Counted from the first letter of the stretch, positions 35,502 through 44,330 are shown. The stretch is DNA of 64,000 nucleotides from Chloroflexota bacterium (GCA_016190505.1 JACPQM010000047.1:1-64000), one strand, 5' to 3'. The notes: a model not told the origin generated them from the sequence alone. Numbers and translations: made by a program.

Positions 35502-36381
35502 AGACTACTTCGCAGGGGTACTCGACCAGCGGCAACGGGACCAGTTCGAGCGCCATCTGGCCGCCTGCGTCCGCTGCCGGAAGGAACTGGCGGAGCTCGA
35601 GGCACTCCACACACTCCTGTCCAATGAGTTGCCGAAGACCCTCCCCTCACGGCAACCTCGGCCAGAGTGGGTCAAGCAGGTGAAGGCCCAGTTCCACCCG
35701 GCACGACGCCCCATGCGCTGGCTGGCCCTGGGTGCCGTACCGGTTCTCGTGGCGGCCGTGGCTTTGGCGCTCCTCCTGATTCTTCGGCAGACAGCCGACC
35801 CTTTGACTGCCCAGGAACATTTGAAGCGCGCATATGCAGCCACAATGCTGGAGAGCTTCCAGGGACGGTTCACGGTACTTGATGGGCAAAGTTTGGCCTT
35901 GACGGGCACGTTCGCATATGCACCGGATGGGAGATGGGCAGTCACAAAGGAGAATAGTGCAGGACAGCGCATCGAGGAAACACGGGTACAAGGGGAGAAC
36001 TGGCGCCGTGCAGACGGCGACTGGGCCTCGGTTGGCCGCGCTCCGCTTTATGTCCGCACTGACAACCCTGTCATAGTGAGTGACCTACCTGACCTCTTCG
36101 GTACGGTTCCCTCACTGAGGGAGGTGCAGCGTCCATCACGGGACACCTACGTTGGGGTAGCCTCAGCCTATGAGGGCCGACCAGGCGATGACCGTGGCGG
36201 CGCTAACCTGAACATGCTTTTCATGTTAAAGGGTTTTCCGCAAGTCGAAGCACAGCTTGCGGACGGGAGAATCAAGCGTATACACGTCACCGTGCTCCCA
36301 GCCCACGGTGAGCCCATGCTGGCCAAGATCGTCATAGAAAGCTATGGCATACCCGTGCACATCGAAGCGCCGAGCGAGTAG
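35479..36381 (+). CDS. Anti-sigma factor with zinc-finger (zf-HC2) domain
   Basis: A 300-residue membrane protein. The N-terminal ZAS-type motif HLAACVRCRKEL (HxxxCxxC) should bind the ECF sigma. One membrane helix (LGAVPVLVAAVALALLLIL, about 90-108) follows, and then an extracytoplasmic domain of about 190 residues resembling LolA/MucB-like sensor folds (FQGRFTVLDGQSLALTGTFA). Overlap with the sigma gene indicates coupled translation. Confidence 0.85.
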   Translation: MNDLHPVEDYFAGVLDQRQRDQFERHLAACVRCRKELAELEALHTLLSNELPKTLPSRQPRPEWVKQVKAQFHPARRPMRWLALGAVPVLVAAVALALLLILRQTADPLTAQEHLKRAYAATMLESFQGRFTVLDGQSLALTGTFAYAPDGRWAVTKENSAGQRIEETRVQGENWRRADGDWASVGRAPLYVRTDNPVIVSDLPDLFGTVPSLREVQRPSRDTYVGVASAYEGRPGDDRGGANLNMLFMLKGFPQVEAQLADGRIKRIHVTVLPAHGEPMLAKIVIESYGIPVHIEAPSE

Positions 36382-36573
36382 GGCATGGGCCCGCCCAGTT
36401 CGGGCCTGACGCGTTCGCCAAAACCCTCTGGGCAAGGTGCGCAACCGGCGCCTAGCACGTGTGGGGCGACCTAACGCTTTAGGCCGCTGCATCCGGCGAT
36501 TGTGGCGATGCCCCTGCTTGTAGGGTATTATGTTGCAGGCAGGGGACGACATAAGGGTGAGATAGGAGTAGAC

Positions 36574-37071
36574 ATGCTAGAACGAGAGCGGGAACGGGAG
36601 AGGGAAGACCGGAAGAGCCAGCCCTGGTTCCTGATGCGGGAGGAGCTGCGCCGGACCCGGCAGCAGCCGCGGGTGATCAAGAAGGCCGACCGGCAGACCT
36701 ACGACATCGGTGGTGGGCAGCTCTTCACGCCCATTACCTACCGGGGGACCTGGCAGGTCCTCCCCGATCCCGACGTGCCGCTGTGCACCTTCGTGGCCTG
36801 GACCACTCAGATCGCCCCCCTGAAGGGAGATGCCCAGACCCGGGGCCACTCCCACCAGAACGAGGCGGTGTTCTACATCCTGGAGGGCAAGGGCTACGAG
36901 GTGCACGATAACGTCCGCTACCCCTGGGAGGCTGGGGACGTGGTGATCGTCCACGCGGGCTGCGTCCACGCCCACTTCTCGGTGGGCGACAAACCCGCCA
37001 AGGCCCTGGTCATCAACCCCAAGCCGGTGTACATGCACCTCAACTTGAAGGAGCAGGCGCCAAGAGCGTAG
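36574..37071 (+). CDS. Cupin-domain protein
   Basis: The protein has 165 residues. The first 30 are a charged Glu/Arg helix (LEREREREREDRKSQP). A single cupin follows, with motif 1 GHSHQNEAVFYILEGKGYEV and motif 2 AGDVVIVHAGCVHAHFS, which supply His and Glu metal ligands. The reaction is unknown; such proteins include dioxygenases and isomerases. ATG 36574 follows AGGAG. It is a stand-alone gene. Confidence 0.85.
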   Translation: MLEREREREREDRKSQPWFLMREELRRTRQQPRVIKKADRQTYDIGGGQLFTPITYRGTWQVLPDPDVPLCTFVAWTTQIAPLKGDAQTRGHSHQNEAVFYILEGKGYEVHDNVRYPWEAGDVVIVHAGCVHAHFSVGDKPAKALVINPKPVYMHLNLKEQAPRA

Positions 37072-37088
37072 GGGGCGCCAATAAGAAC

Positions 37089-37120
37089 CGTAGGGGCGAG
37101 TTTGAAACCCGCCTCTACGC
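37089..37120. repeat. Palindromic element, GTAGGGGCG family (imperfect)
   Basis: CCGTAGGGGCGAGTTTGAAA with its imperfect complement CCCGCCTCTACG. It lies between the cupin gene and a convergent small gene, so it may act as a bidirectional terminator. Confidence 0.7.
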
Positions 37121-37130
37121 GATCGGTTGC

Positions 37131-37448
37131 CTAGGCAACGCTCAGCTCTACCGACGACGGCGTGGCCTTGCCGGAGTGCCAGACCTGCCCTGTGGTCGTT
37201 GTTCCAAAAGGCCCAGACACGGCAATGGAGTAGCCCCCACTTGTTGTTCCGAAGTACAGGTAACCCTTGATGGCCTCGCGTACAACTTGTGACACCGCCC
37301 GACCCGTTGCCCTACTGGCGGCTTCGACTGCTGCCATTTCCTCGGTAGTTAGCCGGACAGACAGCACGACTGTCTCGGCTCGCGTCTTGGCACGGGCTGC
37401 CGACGTCACTTCCTGCCCTAGAACATACCTGTTTCTGGCTGCGCTCAT
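37131..37448 (-). CDS. Ribbon-helix-helix-like protein, putative antitoxin
   Basis: A 105-residue protein with a central VVLSVRLTTEEMAAVEAASR and VSQVVREAIKGYL, typical of a ribbon-helix-helix DNA-binding fold. The C-terminal tail is Gly/Thr/Ser-rich. Its ATG overlaps the stop of the upstream gene (ATGA). The pairing and size suggest a toxin-antitoxin module, but the partner family is not one I can name. Confidence 0.55.
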   Translation of the reverse strand: MSAARNRYVLGQEVTSAARAKTRAETVVLSVRLTTEEMAAVEAASRATGRAVSQVVREAIKGYLYFGTTSGGYSIAVSGPFGTTTTGQVWHSGKATPSSVELSVA

Positions 37449-37777
37449 TGCTCACTCCCTTCGTAGCGCTGGCGATGGTGTCGGTTAGCCTCGAAGGCCG
37501 TCACGGGGCGCCAGATGCCAACCTGGCCCGTGGGCTCCATCGGCACGACGAGGCACCGGCCGCTCCTGGCTGTGCCCACCATGATGACGGGCGCACGCCC
37601 TGTGCCGGCGTTCAAGAAGTACCTCGGTGTGCCACCATGCGCCTCCACGATCTCTTGCACAGAGACAACATGCTTGCGGTAAGTGCCCCGTTCGGCGAGG
37701 TGTTGCAGGAATGCCTCATCGAACTGCAACTCCTCCACACGTCCGTGGGTGCTGAACAACGCTTCAGCATCATCCAC
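37445..37777 (-). CDS. Small protein, putative toxin partner
   Basis: A 110-residue protein ending with GTARSGRCLVVPMEPTGQVG and WRPVTAFEANRHHRQRY. The last segment recalls BrnT/RelE-like toxins, with a strand-rich body and a final Arg/Tyr. The start is GTG 37777. It precedes and overlaps the ribbon-helix-helix gene. The toxin role is inferred from context. Confidence 0.5.
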   Translation of the reverse strand: MDDAEALFSTHGRVEELQFDEAFLQHLAERGTYRKHVVSVQEIVEAHGGTPRYFLNAGTGRAPVIMVGTARSGRCLVVPMEPTGQVGIWRPVTAFEANRHHRQRYEGSEQ

Positions 37778-37842
37778 GCCACGTTGACCCCGCTCGGAGC
37801 GCGCTGTATGCTATGTTTACATTGTATACAAGGAGACCGCCC

Positions 37843-38319
37843 ATGGCAACTCGCCTCAAAAAGATCAGCAAGGAGCCCCTGGCTCTTGACCGGCCGCGGA
37901 TAGACTTCCTAATCCTAGCGGATAGGGCCGAGGCCATCAACGGCAAACTGTACCTGATGGGGGGAGGGTGGAGCGAGTGGCGTTGGCCCGACTTCAACCT
38001 GCCCATCTCGTTCGGCATCGCCGCCGGAGTGCTGGTCCCGTGGAATGCGACGAACGAGGAGCACACGCTGAGCGTCTTCATCGAGCACGAAGATGGCACC
38101 AGAATAGAACCCCAGGTCACGGCTAAGCTGAACGTGGGGCGCCCTCCAAGTGCCGTCCGTGGTCAGTCGTTCCTGACAGTTATCGCTGTCAACAGCTCGT
38201 GGAAGCTATCAGGTGAAGGGATGTACCGCGCAGTTGCCGTTCTAGGGGAGGAGGAGCGCAGGCACGCTTCCTTCAGAGCAGTCCAGATTGCGGCCCAGCC
38301 ACCCACCCCGCCGACATGA
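37843..38319 (+). CDS. Conserved protein of unknown function (DUF6941-like)
   Basis: A 158-residue soluble protein. DRPRIDFLILADRAEAINGK and LYLMGGGWSEWRW form the start of a beta-rich domain, followed by FGIAAGVLVPWNATNEEHTL. I associate this pattern with a family found in many actinobacteria and Chloroflexota (possibly DUF6941), without known function. ATG 37843 follows AAGGAGA; the track start at 37813 adds an unlikely ten residues. Confidence 0.6.
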   Translation: MATRLKKISKEPLALDRPRIDFLILADRAEAINGKLYLMGGGWSEWRWPDFNLPISFGIAAGVLVPWNATNEEHTLSVFIEHEDGTRIEPQVTAKLNVGRPPSAVRGQSFLTVIAVNSSWKLSGEGMYRAVAVLGEEERRHASFRAVQIAAQPPTPPT

Positions 38320-38456
38320 TGCCGTTTGCTGGGCTATCCGCGTAACTGATCTGGCGGTCCACATCTCCCGGCCTGGACGATGACGCCCGCTGAGGCGGGC
38401 CACTCACCAGTTGCCAATGTAGGCCCCCCGAGTTAGGCCCGGAGCGCCTGGCCTGT

Positions 38457-39101
38457 CTACACCCGCACCGACAAATCCAGGCTCTCAATGCTGTCTATGC
38501 CCTTGAGGGTGGAGGCCATGCCCAGCACGGCCTGCACCATGATGTCCCGCACGAAGGGCTTGAGGGGGACGTACTGCCCGTTAATGGTCAGGCTGACCCC
38601 GGCGGCAGGCTTGTGGCGCAGCAGCTTCTCGACCACAGCGTCCACAATGCCCGGGGCGTCGTCCAGCCCGAACTGGGGCACCGGCATCTCCAGGGGCTCG
38701 TCGGTGGCGATGGCGATAAGTTCCTTGGGGGTGCACAGTATCTCGCCGCCTCGCTCCTTGCGGTGCACCTCGACCTTGAGGAAGTGGCTTTGCTTGTAGC
38801 CTTCGGTGAGGATGACGTCATAGCCTTTGCCCAGGAGGCGGGCGATCTCCTCCAGGGCCGTATCGCCCGCGGTGTCCTGGACGATGGCCAGCTTGTTGGG
38901 CGAAGATACCACGATGGCGTTGCTGCCCGCCTGCTTGAGCCGCCAGCTATCCTTGCCCGGCTTGTCCATCTCGAAGCCGTGGGTATCGTGCTTGACCGTG
39001 GCCACCTTGTAGCCCCGGCGGCGGAACTCGGGGATGAGCTTCTCCAGCAGGGTGGTCTTGCCCGAGTCGGACTTGCCTACGATGCAGACGATGGGCAGCA
39101 T
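38457..39101 (-). CDS. mobB: Molybdopterin-guanine dinucleotide biosynthesis protein MobB
   Basis: A GTP-binding helper of MobA in making molybdopterin dinucleotides. The 214-residue protein has Walker A GKSDSGKTT, the KHDTHGFEMDKPGKDSWR segment and a DVILTEGYK motif. A C-terminal extension of about 50 residues (VSLTINGQYVPLKPFVRDIM) is present, also seen in some other bacteria. It starts 3 bp after moeA and ends the mobA-moeA-mobB operon. Confidence 0.92.
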   Translation of the reverse strand: MLPIVCIVGKSDSGKTTLLEKLIPEFRRRGYKVATVKHDTHGFEMDKPGKDSWRLKQAGSNAIVVSSPNKLAIVQDTAGDTALEEIARLLGKGYDVILTEGYKQSHFLKVEVHRKERGGEILCTPKELIAIATDEPLEMPVPQFGLDDAPGIVDAVVEKLLRHKPAAGVSLTINGQYVPLKPFVRDIMVQAVLGMASTLKGIDSIESLDLSVRV

Positions 39102-39104
39102 TGG

Positions 39105-40367
39105 TTACTCCTGATCTGTGTCTTCGTGCCAGTCGAGCATGAGGACCCGGACGCGGTCGCCGGGCCTGGCGCCGGGGCTGTCCTCGGGGACCACGGCCAG
39201 GCCGTTGGCCCGGGCCATGGAGGTGAGCACGCCGGAGCCCTGGTTGCCCGTGGTCCGGGCGTAGTACTGGCCGTCGCTCCTGGTGACAATAGCCCGGGCG
39301 TAGGTCCGGCGGCCATCGGGGTTCCTGATGGTATCCTGCAAAGTGGCCCAGATGGCCGGTTTCTCCCAGTTGGTCCGGCCCAGCATCTTGTAGATGGCGG
39401 GCCGGGCGTAGAGCTCGAAGCAGACCATGGAGCTTACCGGGTTCCCTGGCAGGCCCAGGTGTGGTATGCGCCGTCCGCCCTTGCCCAGCACGCCGAAGGC
39501 CAGCGGCTTGCCCGGCCTCATGCGCACGGTCCAGAAGGTGATCTCGCCCTCCTCGGCCAGGACCTCCTTGACCACGTCGTAATAGCCCTGGGAAACGCCG
39601 GCGGAGGTGAGCACGATGTCGGCCTCCAGTGCCCGGTCCAGGTGGCGGCGCAGGTCCTCGATGCGGTCCCGGGCGATGCCCAAGAGCAGGGGGATACCGC
39701 CATAGCGGAGCACCTGGGAGGCCAGGCTGTAGCTGTTGCTGTTGTAGATCTGGCCGGGCCCCAGCGGCTGGCCCAGGGGCACCAGCTCGTCGCCGGTGGC
39801 CAGCACGGCGACCCTGGGGCGCCGGATGACCTTGACCGTGGCCCGGCCCAGCGAGGCCAGCACCCCGATCTCCGCGGGGCGGAGCAGGGTGCCCTGGGAC
39901 AGGACCAACTCGCCCCTCATAATGTCCTCGCCCGCGCGGCGGATGTTGGCGGCCGCGGGGACCGCCTTGCGGACGGCGATCTCGTCCAGGCTGCGGCCGG
40001 ACTGGCGCCGCTCGACCTCGTCGGTCTCCTCGAAGGGGACGACGGTATCGGCGCCGGGCGGCACCGGCGCCCCGGTCATGATGCGGATGGCCGCGCCGGC
40101 CGCGACTGCCGCCTGAGTGGTGTAGCCGGCCGCCACCTCGCCGATGACCTGTAACGTCACCGGCCCGTCCGGCGAGGCGCTCCGGATGCTCTCGGCCAGC
40201 ACGGCGTAGCCGTCCATGGCCGAGTTATCGGCGGGTGGCACGTCCAGGGTGGAGCGGATGTCCTCGGCCAGCACCTGGCCCTGGCAGTCCAGGATAGGCT
40301 TCTCCTCGGGTTCCAGGATGTGCACGTTGCTCAGAATGCGTTCCAGGGCTTCTTCTACGGTAATCAT
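39105..40367 (-). CDS. moeA: Molybdopterin molybdenumtransferase MoeA
   Basis: MoeA inserts molybdate into adenylated molybdopterin. The 420-residue protein has the N-terminal VEEALERILSNVHILEPEEK, an active-site block with DNSAMDGYAV, the MoCF domain GVSQGYYDVVKEV and LPGNPVSSMVCFELYARP, and the C-terminal domain. ATG 40367 overlaps the TGA of mobA (ATGA); the track start lies inside mobA. Confidence 0.95.
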   Translation of the reverse strand: MITVEEALERILSNVHILEPEEKPILDCQGQVLAEDIRSTLDVPPADNSAMDGYAVLAESIRSASPDGPVTLQVIGEVAAGYTTQAAVAAGAAIRIMTGAPVPPGADTVVPFEETDEVERRQSGRSLDEIAVRKAVPAAANIRRAGEDIMRGELVLSQGTLLRPAEIGVLASLGRATVKVIRRPRVAVLATGDELVPLGQPLGPGQIYNSNSYSLASQVLRYGGIPLLLGIARDRIEDLRRHLDRALEADIVLTSAGVSQGYYDVVKEVLAEEGEITFWTVRMRPGKPLAFGVLGKGGRRIPHLGLPGNPVSSMVCFELYARPAIYKMLGRTNWEKPAIWATLQDTIRNPDGRRTYARAIVTRSDGQYYARTTGNQGSGVLTSMARANGLAVVPEDSPGARPGDRVRVLMLDWHEDTDQE

Positions 40368-40990
40368 GGCCTTCTCTCCAGGGTAGCGGACAGGCTGTCG
40401 GCCTTGCTGCGGGCCCACTCCAGGTCCGCCTGAGTATTGATGTTAAAGAAGCTCAAGTGCTCGGGGTCAAAGCGGTCTATCTCCGGCTCCGTGACCATGC
40501 GCACGCGGACCAGGGGAAGGAGCTGTATGATCTGCAAAGAATCCTGCTGAATAAGCTCCTCCATTGGCCCCAAACAGCCCCTGGAGTACACCGCGTGGAG
40601 CGGCTCCTGGTGCGTGCCCACGTAGGGGATGACAATATCGTGGCCCGGGGCTTGCTCCAGCAAGTAGCTCAGGAATGACGGGATTAGAAAGGGCATGTCG
40701 CAGGCCACCACCAGGCTGTAGTGGCAGGAGGCATGGTGCAGGCCGGTGTAGATGCCCCCCAAGGAGCCTTTGCCCGGGTACAGGTCCGACAGCCAGCGCA
40801 GACCGGGCCGGGGTTCGAGGGGCCGCTCCCCCGGCCCGGGCGCGGTGATGAGCAGCACCTCCTGGCTCAGGCGGCTGACCACGTCCACCACCCGCTGGAG
40901 CACGGTTGCCCCGCCGATAGCCTCCATGGCCTTGTCGCGTCCCAGGCGCCGGCTCAGGCCGCCCGCAAGTACAATGGCTGTTGTCTCCAA
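40364..40990 (-). CDS. mobA: Molybdenum cofactor guanylyltransferase MobA
   Basis: MobA attaches GMP (or a related nucleotide) to molybdopterin. The 208-residue protein carries the nucleotidyltransferase signature AIVLAGGLSRRLGRDKAMEA, a VVACDMPFLIPSFLSYLL metal site and ending FFNINTQADLEWA. It is the first gene of the mob-moe operon and is divergent from the nitrogenase-like cluster. These cofactors serve DMSO-reductase-type enzymes, none of which is in the window. Confidence 0.94.
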   Translation of the reverse strand: METTAIVLAGGLSRRLGRDKAMEAIGGATVLQRVVDVVSRLSQEVLLITAPGPGERPLEPRPGLRWLSDLYPGKGSLGGIYTGLHHASCHYSLVVACDMPFLIPSFLSYLLEQAPGHDIVIPYVGTHQEPLHAVYSRGCLGPMEELIQQDSLQIIQLLPLVRVRMVTEPEIDRFDPEHLSFFNINTQADLEWARSKADSLSATLERRP

Positions 40991-41112
40991 GGTTGCTGTC
41001 TATTGTAGCGCCCAGAGTAGGGGTCAAGCAATCCGCACCCCGCCCCCCCCACGGCACAAAGTTCATTTTACCATGTTAGCAGACGGCGGTATGTGGCCCC
41101 AGCTTTGTTTTC

Positions 41113-41142
41113 TTGACAGTCCCAATTTCGGTTTGATACGAT
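41113..41142 (+). promoter_or_regulatory. Promoter of the nitrogenase-like cluster
   Basis: TTGACA (41113-41118), an 18-bp spacer and TACGAT (41137-41142), in the only gap upstream of the cluster. It lies 39 bp before the TTG start of the first gene. I see no clear sigma-54 box (GG-N10-GC) or NifA-type site. Confidence 0.65.
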
Positions 41143-41181
41143 GGGAATTGCGTAACTCTTGCAACCACTGAGGAGGCACCA

Positions 41182-42678
41182 TTGGCAACTGTAGTCAAGC
41201 CAGATAGGACAGAGGAATTCACTGTTGTAGACCTGCGCACTGCTTATCACATGGCGCCAGACCCTAACGCCAGGACCGCGGTCCGGGAGGCCTTCGACCT
41301 GCGCGGTGGCGCCTGGTGCAAGTTCATCTGGACCTATAACACCGTCGTCGAGATGCACGATGCGGTCATCCTGGTCCATGCCCCGTTGAACTGCACCTCC
41401 TGCATGCGTACCTACAAGGTGTCCCTGTACTACAACTGGGGCAACCCCTTCATGCACTCCCCTACCACCGACATGAAGAAGAACCAGGTCATCTTCGGCT
41501 CTGAAGACGAGCTGATGCAGGCCGTGCTGGCGGTGGACCGGGACTACAGGCCCAAGCTCATCGTCATCCTCACCGGCTGCGCGCCGGGCATGACCCTGGA
41601 CGACGTGGGCCGGGTAATCGAGCAGGCGCAGCCCCGCACCCAGGCGAGGCTGTGGCATATCCCATCCTCCGGCTTCGACTACAAGAACAACGGGTACTTC
41701 GAGGACGTGCTTCCCCTCTTCGCCGAGCTCATGGAGAAGCAACCCACCGTCCACAAGGACTGGGTCAACATCCTGGGCAATAACAAGGAGCCTTATTGCC
41801 GGGCGCGGCAGGGGGCTCCCGGCTACCACAAGGGCCACAACTTCGTCAACGACTCCGAGGAGATGGGCCGCCTCATCGAGGCCATGGGCCTGAAGGTGCA
41901 TTGCGTCATCGCCGGCGACTCCTACGACGAGATGAAGACGGCCCCGGCGGCTGCGGTGAACACCATCACCTGCGCCTCCTACGGCATGCCCCTGGCCAAA
42001 GCCATGGAGGAGAAGTTCGGCACGCCCTTTGTGCCCCTGGCCCAGCCCCTGGGTCCCGAGTCCACTGCCCGGTGGATGCGCATGCTGGGCGAGTTCACCG
42101 ACCATCAGGAGGAGGCCGAACGGGCCATCAAGGCCGAATATGCGGCCATCAAGCCCATCTGGGAGGCCTGCAAGGAAATGGTACAGGGCAAGACCGCCCT
42201 CATCGCCGGCTCGGCCAACCGCCCCTTCTCCATCGGCCGCATGTGCCAGGAGCTGGGCATGAAGGTGGTCCAAGTGGGCCACCCCATGCAGCTCAAGATC
42301 AAGGGCATGGACGTGGAGCACTGGCTGAGCACGGGCTACAACCCTCGCTACGCCATCACCGATAGCCGGCGCCTGACTGGCAGCGACATGCCAGAGCTCA
42401 TGAGGAAACTGAGCCTGGCCGACGACGACGTGGTGTACATGTACTGCGACTTCCCGGCCTACGCCCGGGCAGGCAGCTTCGATGCCGCCAACGTGGCCCG
42501 GGCCGATACCTCGGTCCACCTGCGGCGCAGCGCCAACTGGCCCAGCCGCGGCGGCGGGCTCGGCTTCCAGGGTGCCGCGGGCACGGCTCTGATGATGATG
42601 GAGGCTATCAAGGCCGCCAAGCGGAAGTCCGCGCCGACCCTTCAGGGCAGGCTCTACGGGAAGGCTCTTGACGTTTAG
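41182..42678 (+). CDS. Nitrogenase component-1-like protein, NifD-like subunit 1
   Basis: A 498-residue member of the nitrogenase component-1 superfamily. Three cysteines align by eye with P-cluster ligands of NifD: C46 (GAWCKFIWTYN), C71 (HAPLNCTSC) and C133 (TGCAPGMTLDD), with VIFGSEDEL between, as in NifD (FGG). C264 (NTITCASYGMP, then MEEKFGTPF) aligns with FeMo-co ligand Cys275. The C-terminal stretch GGLGFQGAAG has no histidine where NifD has His442 (YHGFDG). It starts on TTG 41182, 5 bp after AGGAGG. It is a close paralogue of the next gene. Substrate and cofactor are unknown. Confidence 0.88.
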   Translation: MATVVKPDRTEEFTVVDLRTAYHMAPDPNARTAVREAFDLRGGAWCKFIWTYNTVVEMHDAVILVHAPLNCTSCMRTYKVSLYYNWGNPFMHSPTTDMKKNQVIFGSEDELMQAVLAVDRDYRPKLIVILTGCAPGMTLDDVGRVIEQAQPRTQARLWHIPSSGFDYKNNGYFEDVLPLFAELMEKQPTVHKDWVNILGNNKEPYCRARQGAPGYHKGHNFVNDSEEMGRLIEAMGLKVHCVIAGDSYDEMKTAPAAAVNTITCASYGMPLAKAMEEKFGTPFVPLAQPLGPESTARWMRMLGEFTDHQEEAERAIKAEYAAIKPIWEACKEMVQGKTALIAGSANRPFSIGRMCQELGMKVVQVGHPMQLKIKGMDVEHWLSTGYNPRYAITDSRRLTGSDMPELMRKLSLADDDVVYMYCDFPAYARAGSFDAANVARADTSVHLRRSANWPSRGGGLGFQGAAGTALMMMEAIKAAKRKSAPTLQGRLYGKALDV

Positions 42679-42694
42679 GCATCCCACCGTGAGT

Positions 42695-42730
42695 CTCAGA
42701 AGCCCGGCCTGCCCAGGCCGGGCTTCTGAG
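42695..42730 (+). promoter_or_regulatory. 16-bp perfect hairpin between NifD-like genes
   Basis: CTCAGAAGCCCGGCCT, loop GCCC, AGGCCGGGCTTCTGAG: a perfect stem of 16 bp, 16 bases after the stop of subunit 1 and 46 bases before subunit 2. It has no T run. It could partly terminate, or protect the upstream mRNA and so set the ratio of the subunits. Confidence 0.8.
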
Positions 42731-42776
42731 GTTATGGCGGGCCTGGGCAGGGCCCACTAGTCCCTGGAGGTTGGCT

Positions 42777-44282
42777 ATGGTCACAGCGGCGGCCAAAACA
42801 CCGGAGTTTGAGGTAACCACCCTCCGCGAGGCCTTCTATGGGTCTCCGGACCCCAACGCCCGCCCCGCCTGGCGACAGTATGGCGTCACCCAGGACGCCT
42901 ACAGCAGCGTGTGGTGCAAGTTCATCTGGACCTACAACGCCATGCAGGAGCTGGACGACGCGGTGATCCTGGTCCACGCCCCACTGAACTGCACATCCTG
43001 TGTGCGCACCTTCAAGACCGGCCTGTACCATAGCTGGGGCAACCCGTTCATCCATTCCCCCACCACCAATATGACCAAGGACCACGTCATCTTTGGCGGG
43101 AACGACGAGCTGCTCCAGGCTATTGTGGCAGTGGACCGGGACTACCGGCCCAACCTTATCGTCATTCTGACCGGGTGCGCACCCGGGCTTACCCTCGACG
43201 ACATGGAGCGCGTGGTGGGGCAGGCCCAGCCCCTGGTCAAGGCACGGCTGTGGCACATCCCCTCCGCCGGTTTCGAGTTCAAGAACAACGGGTTCTTCGA
43301 GGACGTGCTCCCTCTTTGGCTGGACTTCATGGAGCCTCAGCCGGCGGTGCATAAGGACTGGGTGAACATCCTGGGAAACAACCGCGAGCCTTACTGCCGC
43401 GCTCGCGATGGCCAGATGCCCTATGGCGTTGACCACGATTGGATCACCGACGCCGAGGAGATGGGCCGTCTGGTCGAGCTTATGGGGCTCCGGGTCCACC
43501 GGGTTGTGCCGGGGGACAGGGTCGGCGACATCAAGGATGCTCCCGCAGCCGGGCTCAACGTGGTGACCTGCGCCAGCAACGGCATACCACTGGCCCTGGG
43601 CATGGAGCAGCGGTTCCAGACGCCTTACATTGCCTTCGCGCAACCCCTGGGTCCGATCTCCACCGCCAAGTGGTTGCGCATGGTGGGAGAGGCCACCGGC
43701 CGGCAGGAGATGGCGGAGCGGGTGATCGCCCAGGAGTACGAGGCCGTCAGGCCTATCTGGGAGGCCTGCCGGGAGCTGGTGCAGGGCAAGACCGCCATAC
43801 TCATGGGCTGGGCCAACCGTCCCCTGTCCATCGGGCGGATGTGCCAGGAGCTGGGGATGGACGTGGTCCACCTGGGCTCCCGGTGGCTCCGCTTCAAGTC
43901 CCAGGATACGCAGCACTGGCTGTCCACGGGCTACGACTGCAAGTACGTGTTGCGCAAGACGCGGGACGTGGCCAGCGTCAACATGGTAGGACTGATGGAG
44001 CAACTGGGCCTGAAGCCCCAGGACGTGCTCTATTTCTATTTCGACTTCCCACCCTACGCTCGGGCCGGTCGCTTCGACGCGGCAAACGTGGCCCGGGTGG
44101 ATACCGGAGTGCACCAGCGGCGCTTCCGCGGGTGGAACAGCCGGGGCGGGCTGGGTTACCGGGGCGCGGCCAGCCTGTGCATCATGATGATGGAAGCCGT
44201 CAAGGCGGCCCGGCGGCAAGTGGCGCCCACCCTGCACGGCCGGCTGTACGGGAAGTCCCTGGAGTACGAGATGGCCCAATGA
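42777..44282 (+). CDS. Nitrogenase component-1-like protein, NifD-like subunit 2
   Basis: A 501-residue paralogue of the gene at 41182, alike along its whole length (shared WCKFIWTYN, VILVHAPLNCTSC, KDWVNILGNN, EPYCRAR, GRLYGK). The cysteines are C47, C72, C75, C134 and C265 (NVVTCASNGIP), so the P-cluster-like triad and the Cys275 equivalent are kept. The C-terminal GGLGYRGAAS again lacks the histidine. ATG 42777 follows CTGGAGG by 7 bp; the track begins at TTG 42771, too close to that site. Whether subunits 1 and 2 form alternative or joint complexes is unknown. Confidence 0.88.
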   Translation: MVTAAAKTPEFEVTTLREAFYGSPDPNARPAWRQYGVTQDAYSSVWCKFIWTYNAMQELDDAVILVHAPLNCTSCVRTFKTGLYHSWGNPFIHSPTTNMTKDHVIFGGNDELLQAIVAVDRDYRPNLIVILTGCAPGLTLDDMERVVGQAQPLVKARLWHIPSAGFEFKNNGFFEDVLPLWLDFMEPQPAVHKDWVNILGNNREPYCRARDGQMPYGVDHDWITDAEEMGRLVELMGLRVHRVVPGDRVGDIKDAPAAGLNVVTCASNGIPLALGMEQRFQTPYIAFAQPLGPISTAKWLRMVGEATGRQEMAERVIAQEYEAVRPIWEACRELVQGKTAILMGWANRPLSIGRMCQELGMDVVHLGSRWLRFKSQDTQHWLSTGYDCKYVLRKTRDVASVNMVGLMEQLGLKPQDVLYFYFDFPPYARAGRFDAANVARVDTGVHQRRFRGWNSRGGLGYRGAASLCIMMMEAVKAARRQVAPTLHGRLYGKSLEYEMAQ

Positions 44283-44285
44283 TGA

Positions 44286-44330
44286 GTTCCCTCTCTCCCC
44301 AGGAGGGAGAGAGCGAGAGTGAGGGGGACG
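44286..44330. repeat. CCCTCTCTCC/GGGAGAGAG repeat
   Basis: CCCTCTCTCCCCAGGAGGGA continues to GAGAGCGAGAGTGAGGGGG. It is a member of the family found in mfd, lying between NifD-like subunit 2 and the NifK-like gene. It forms a short hairpin. Confidence 0.75.

Noticed and set aside
38613-40154. Long plus-strand ORF of 513 codons
   Set aside because: It is the antisense shadow of mobB and moeA, whose motifs are unmistakable. Its composition is Gly/Ala/His/Asp-rich, as expected from reverse-frame GC-rich DNA.
38457-40990. mobA-moeA-mobB as nitrogenase cofactor genes
   Set aside because: They make molybdopterin dinucleotide cofactors. FeMo-co synthesis uses nifB, nifE, nifN and others, none of which is here.
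41068-44279. Long minus-strand ORFs antisense to the nitrogenase-like genes
   Set aside because: They mirror the coding frames of the NifD-like genes, which carry clear cysteine motifs. No ribosome site or domain supports the antisense frames.
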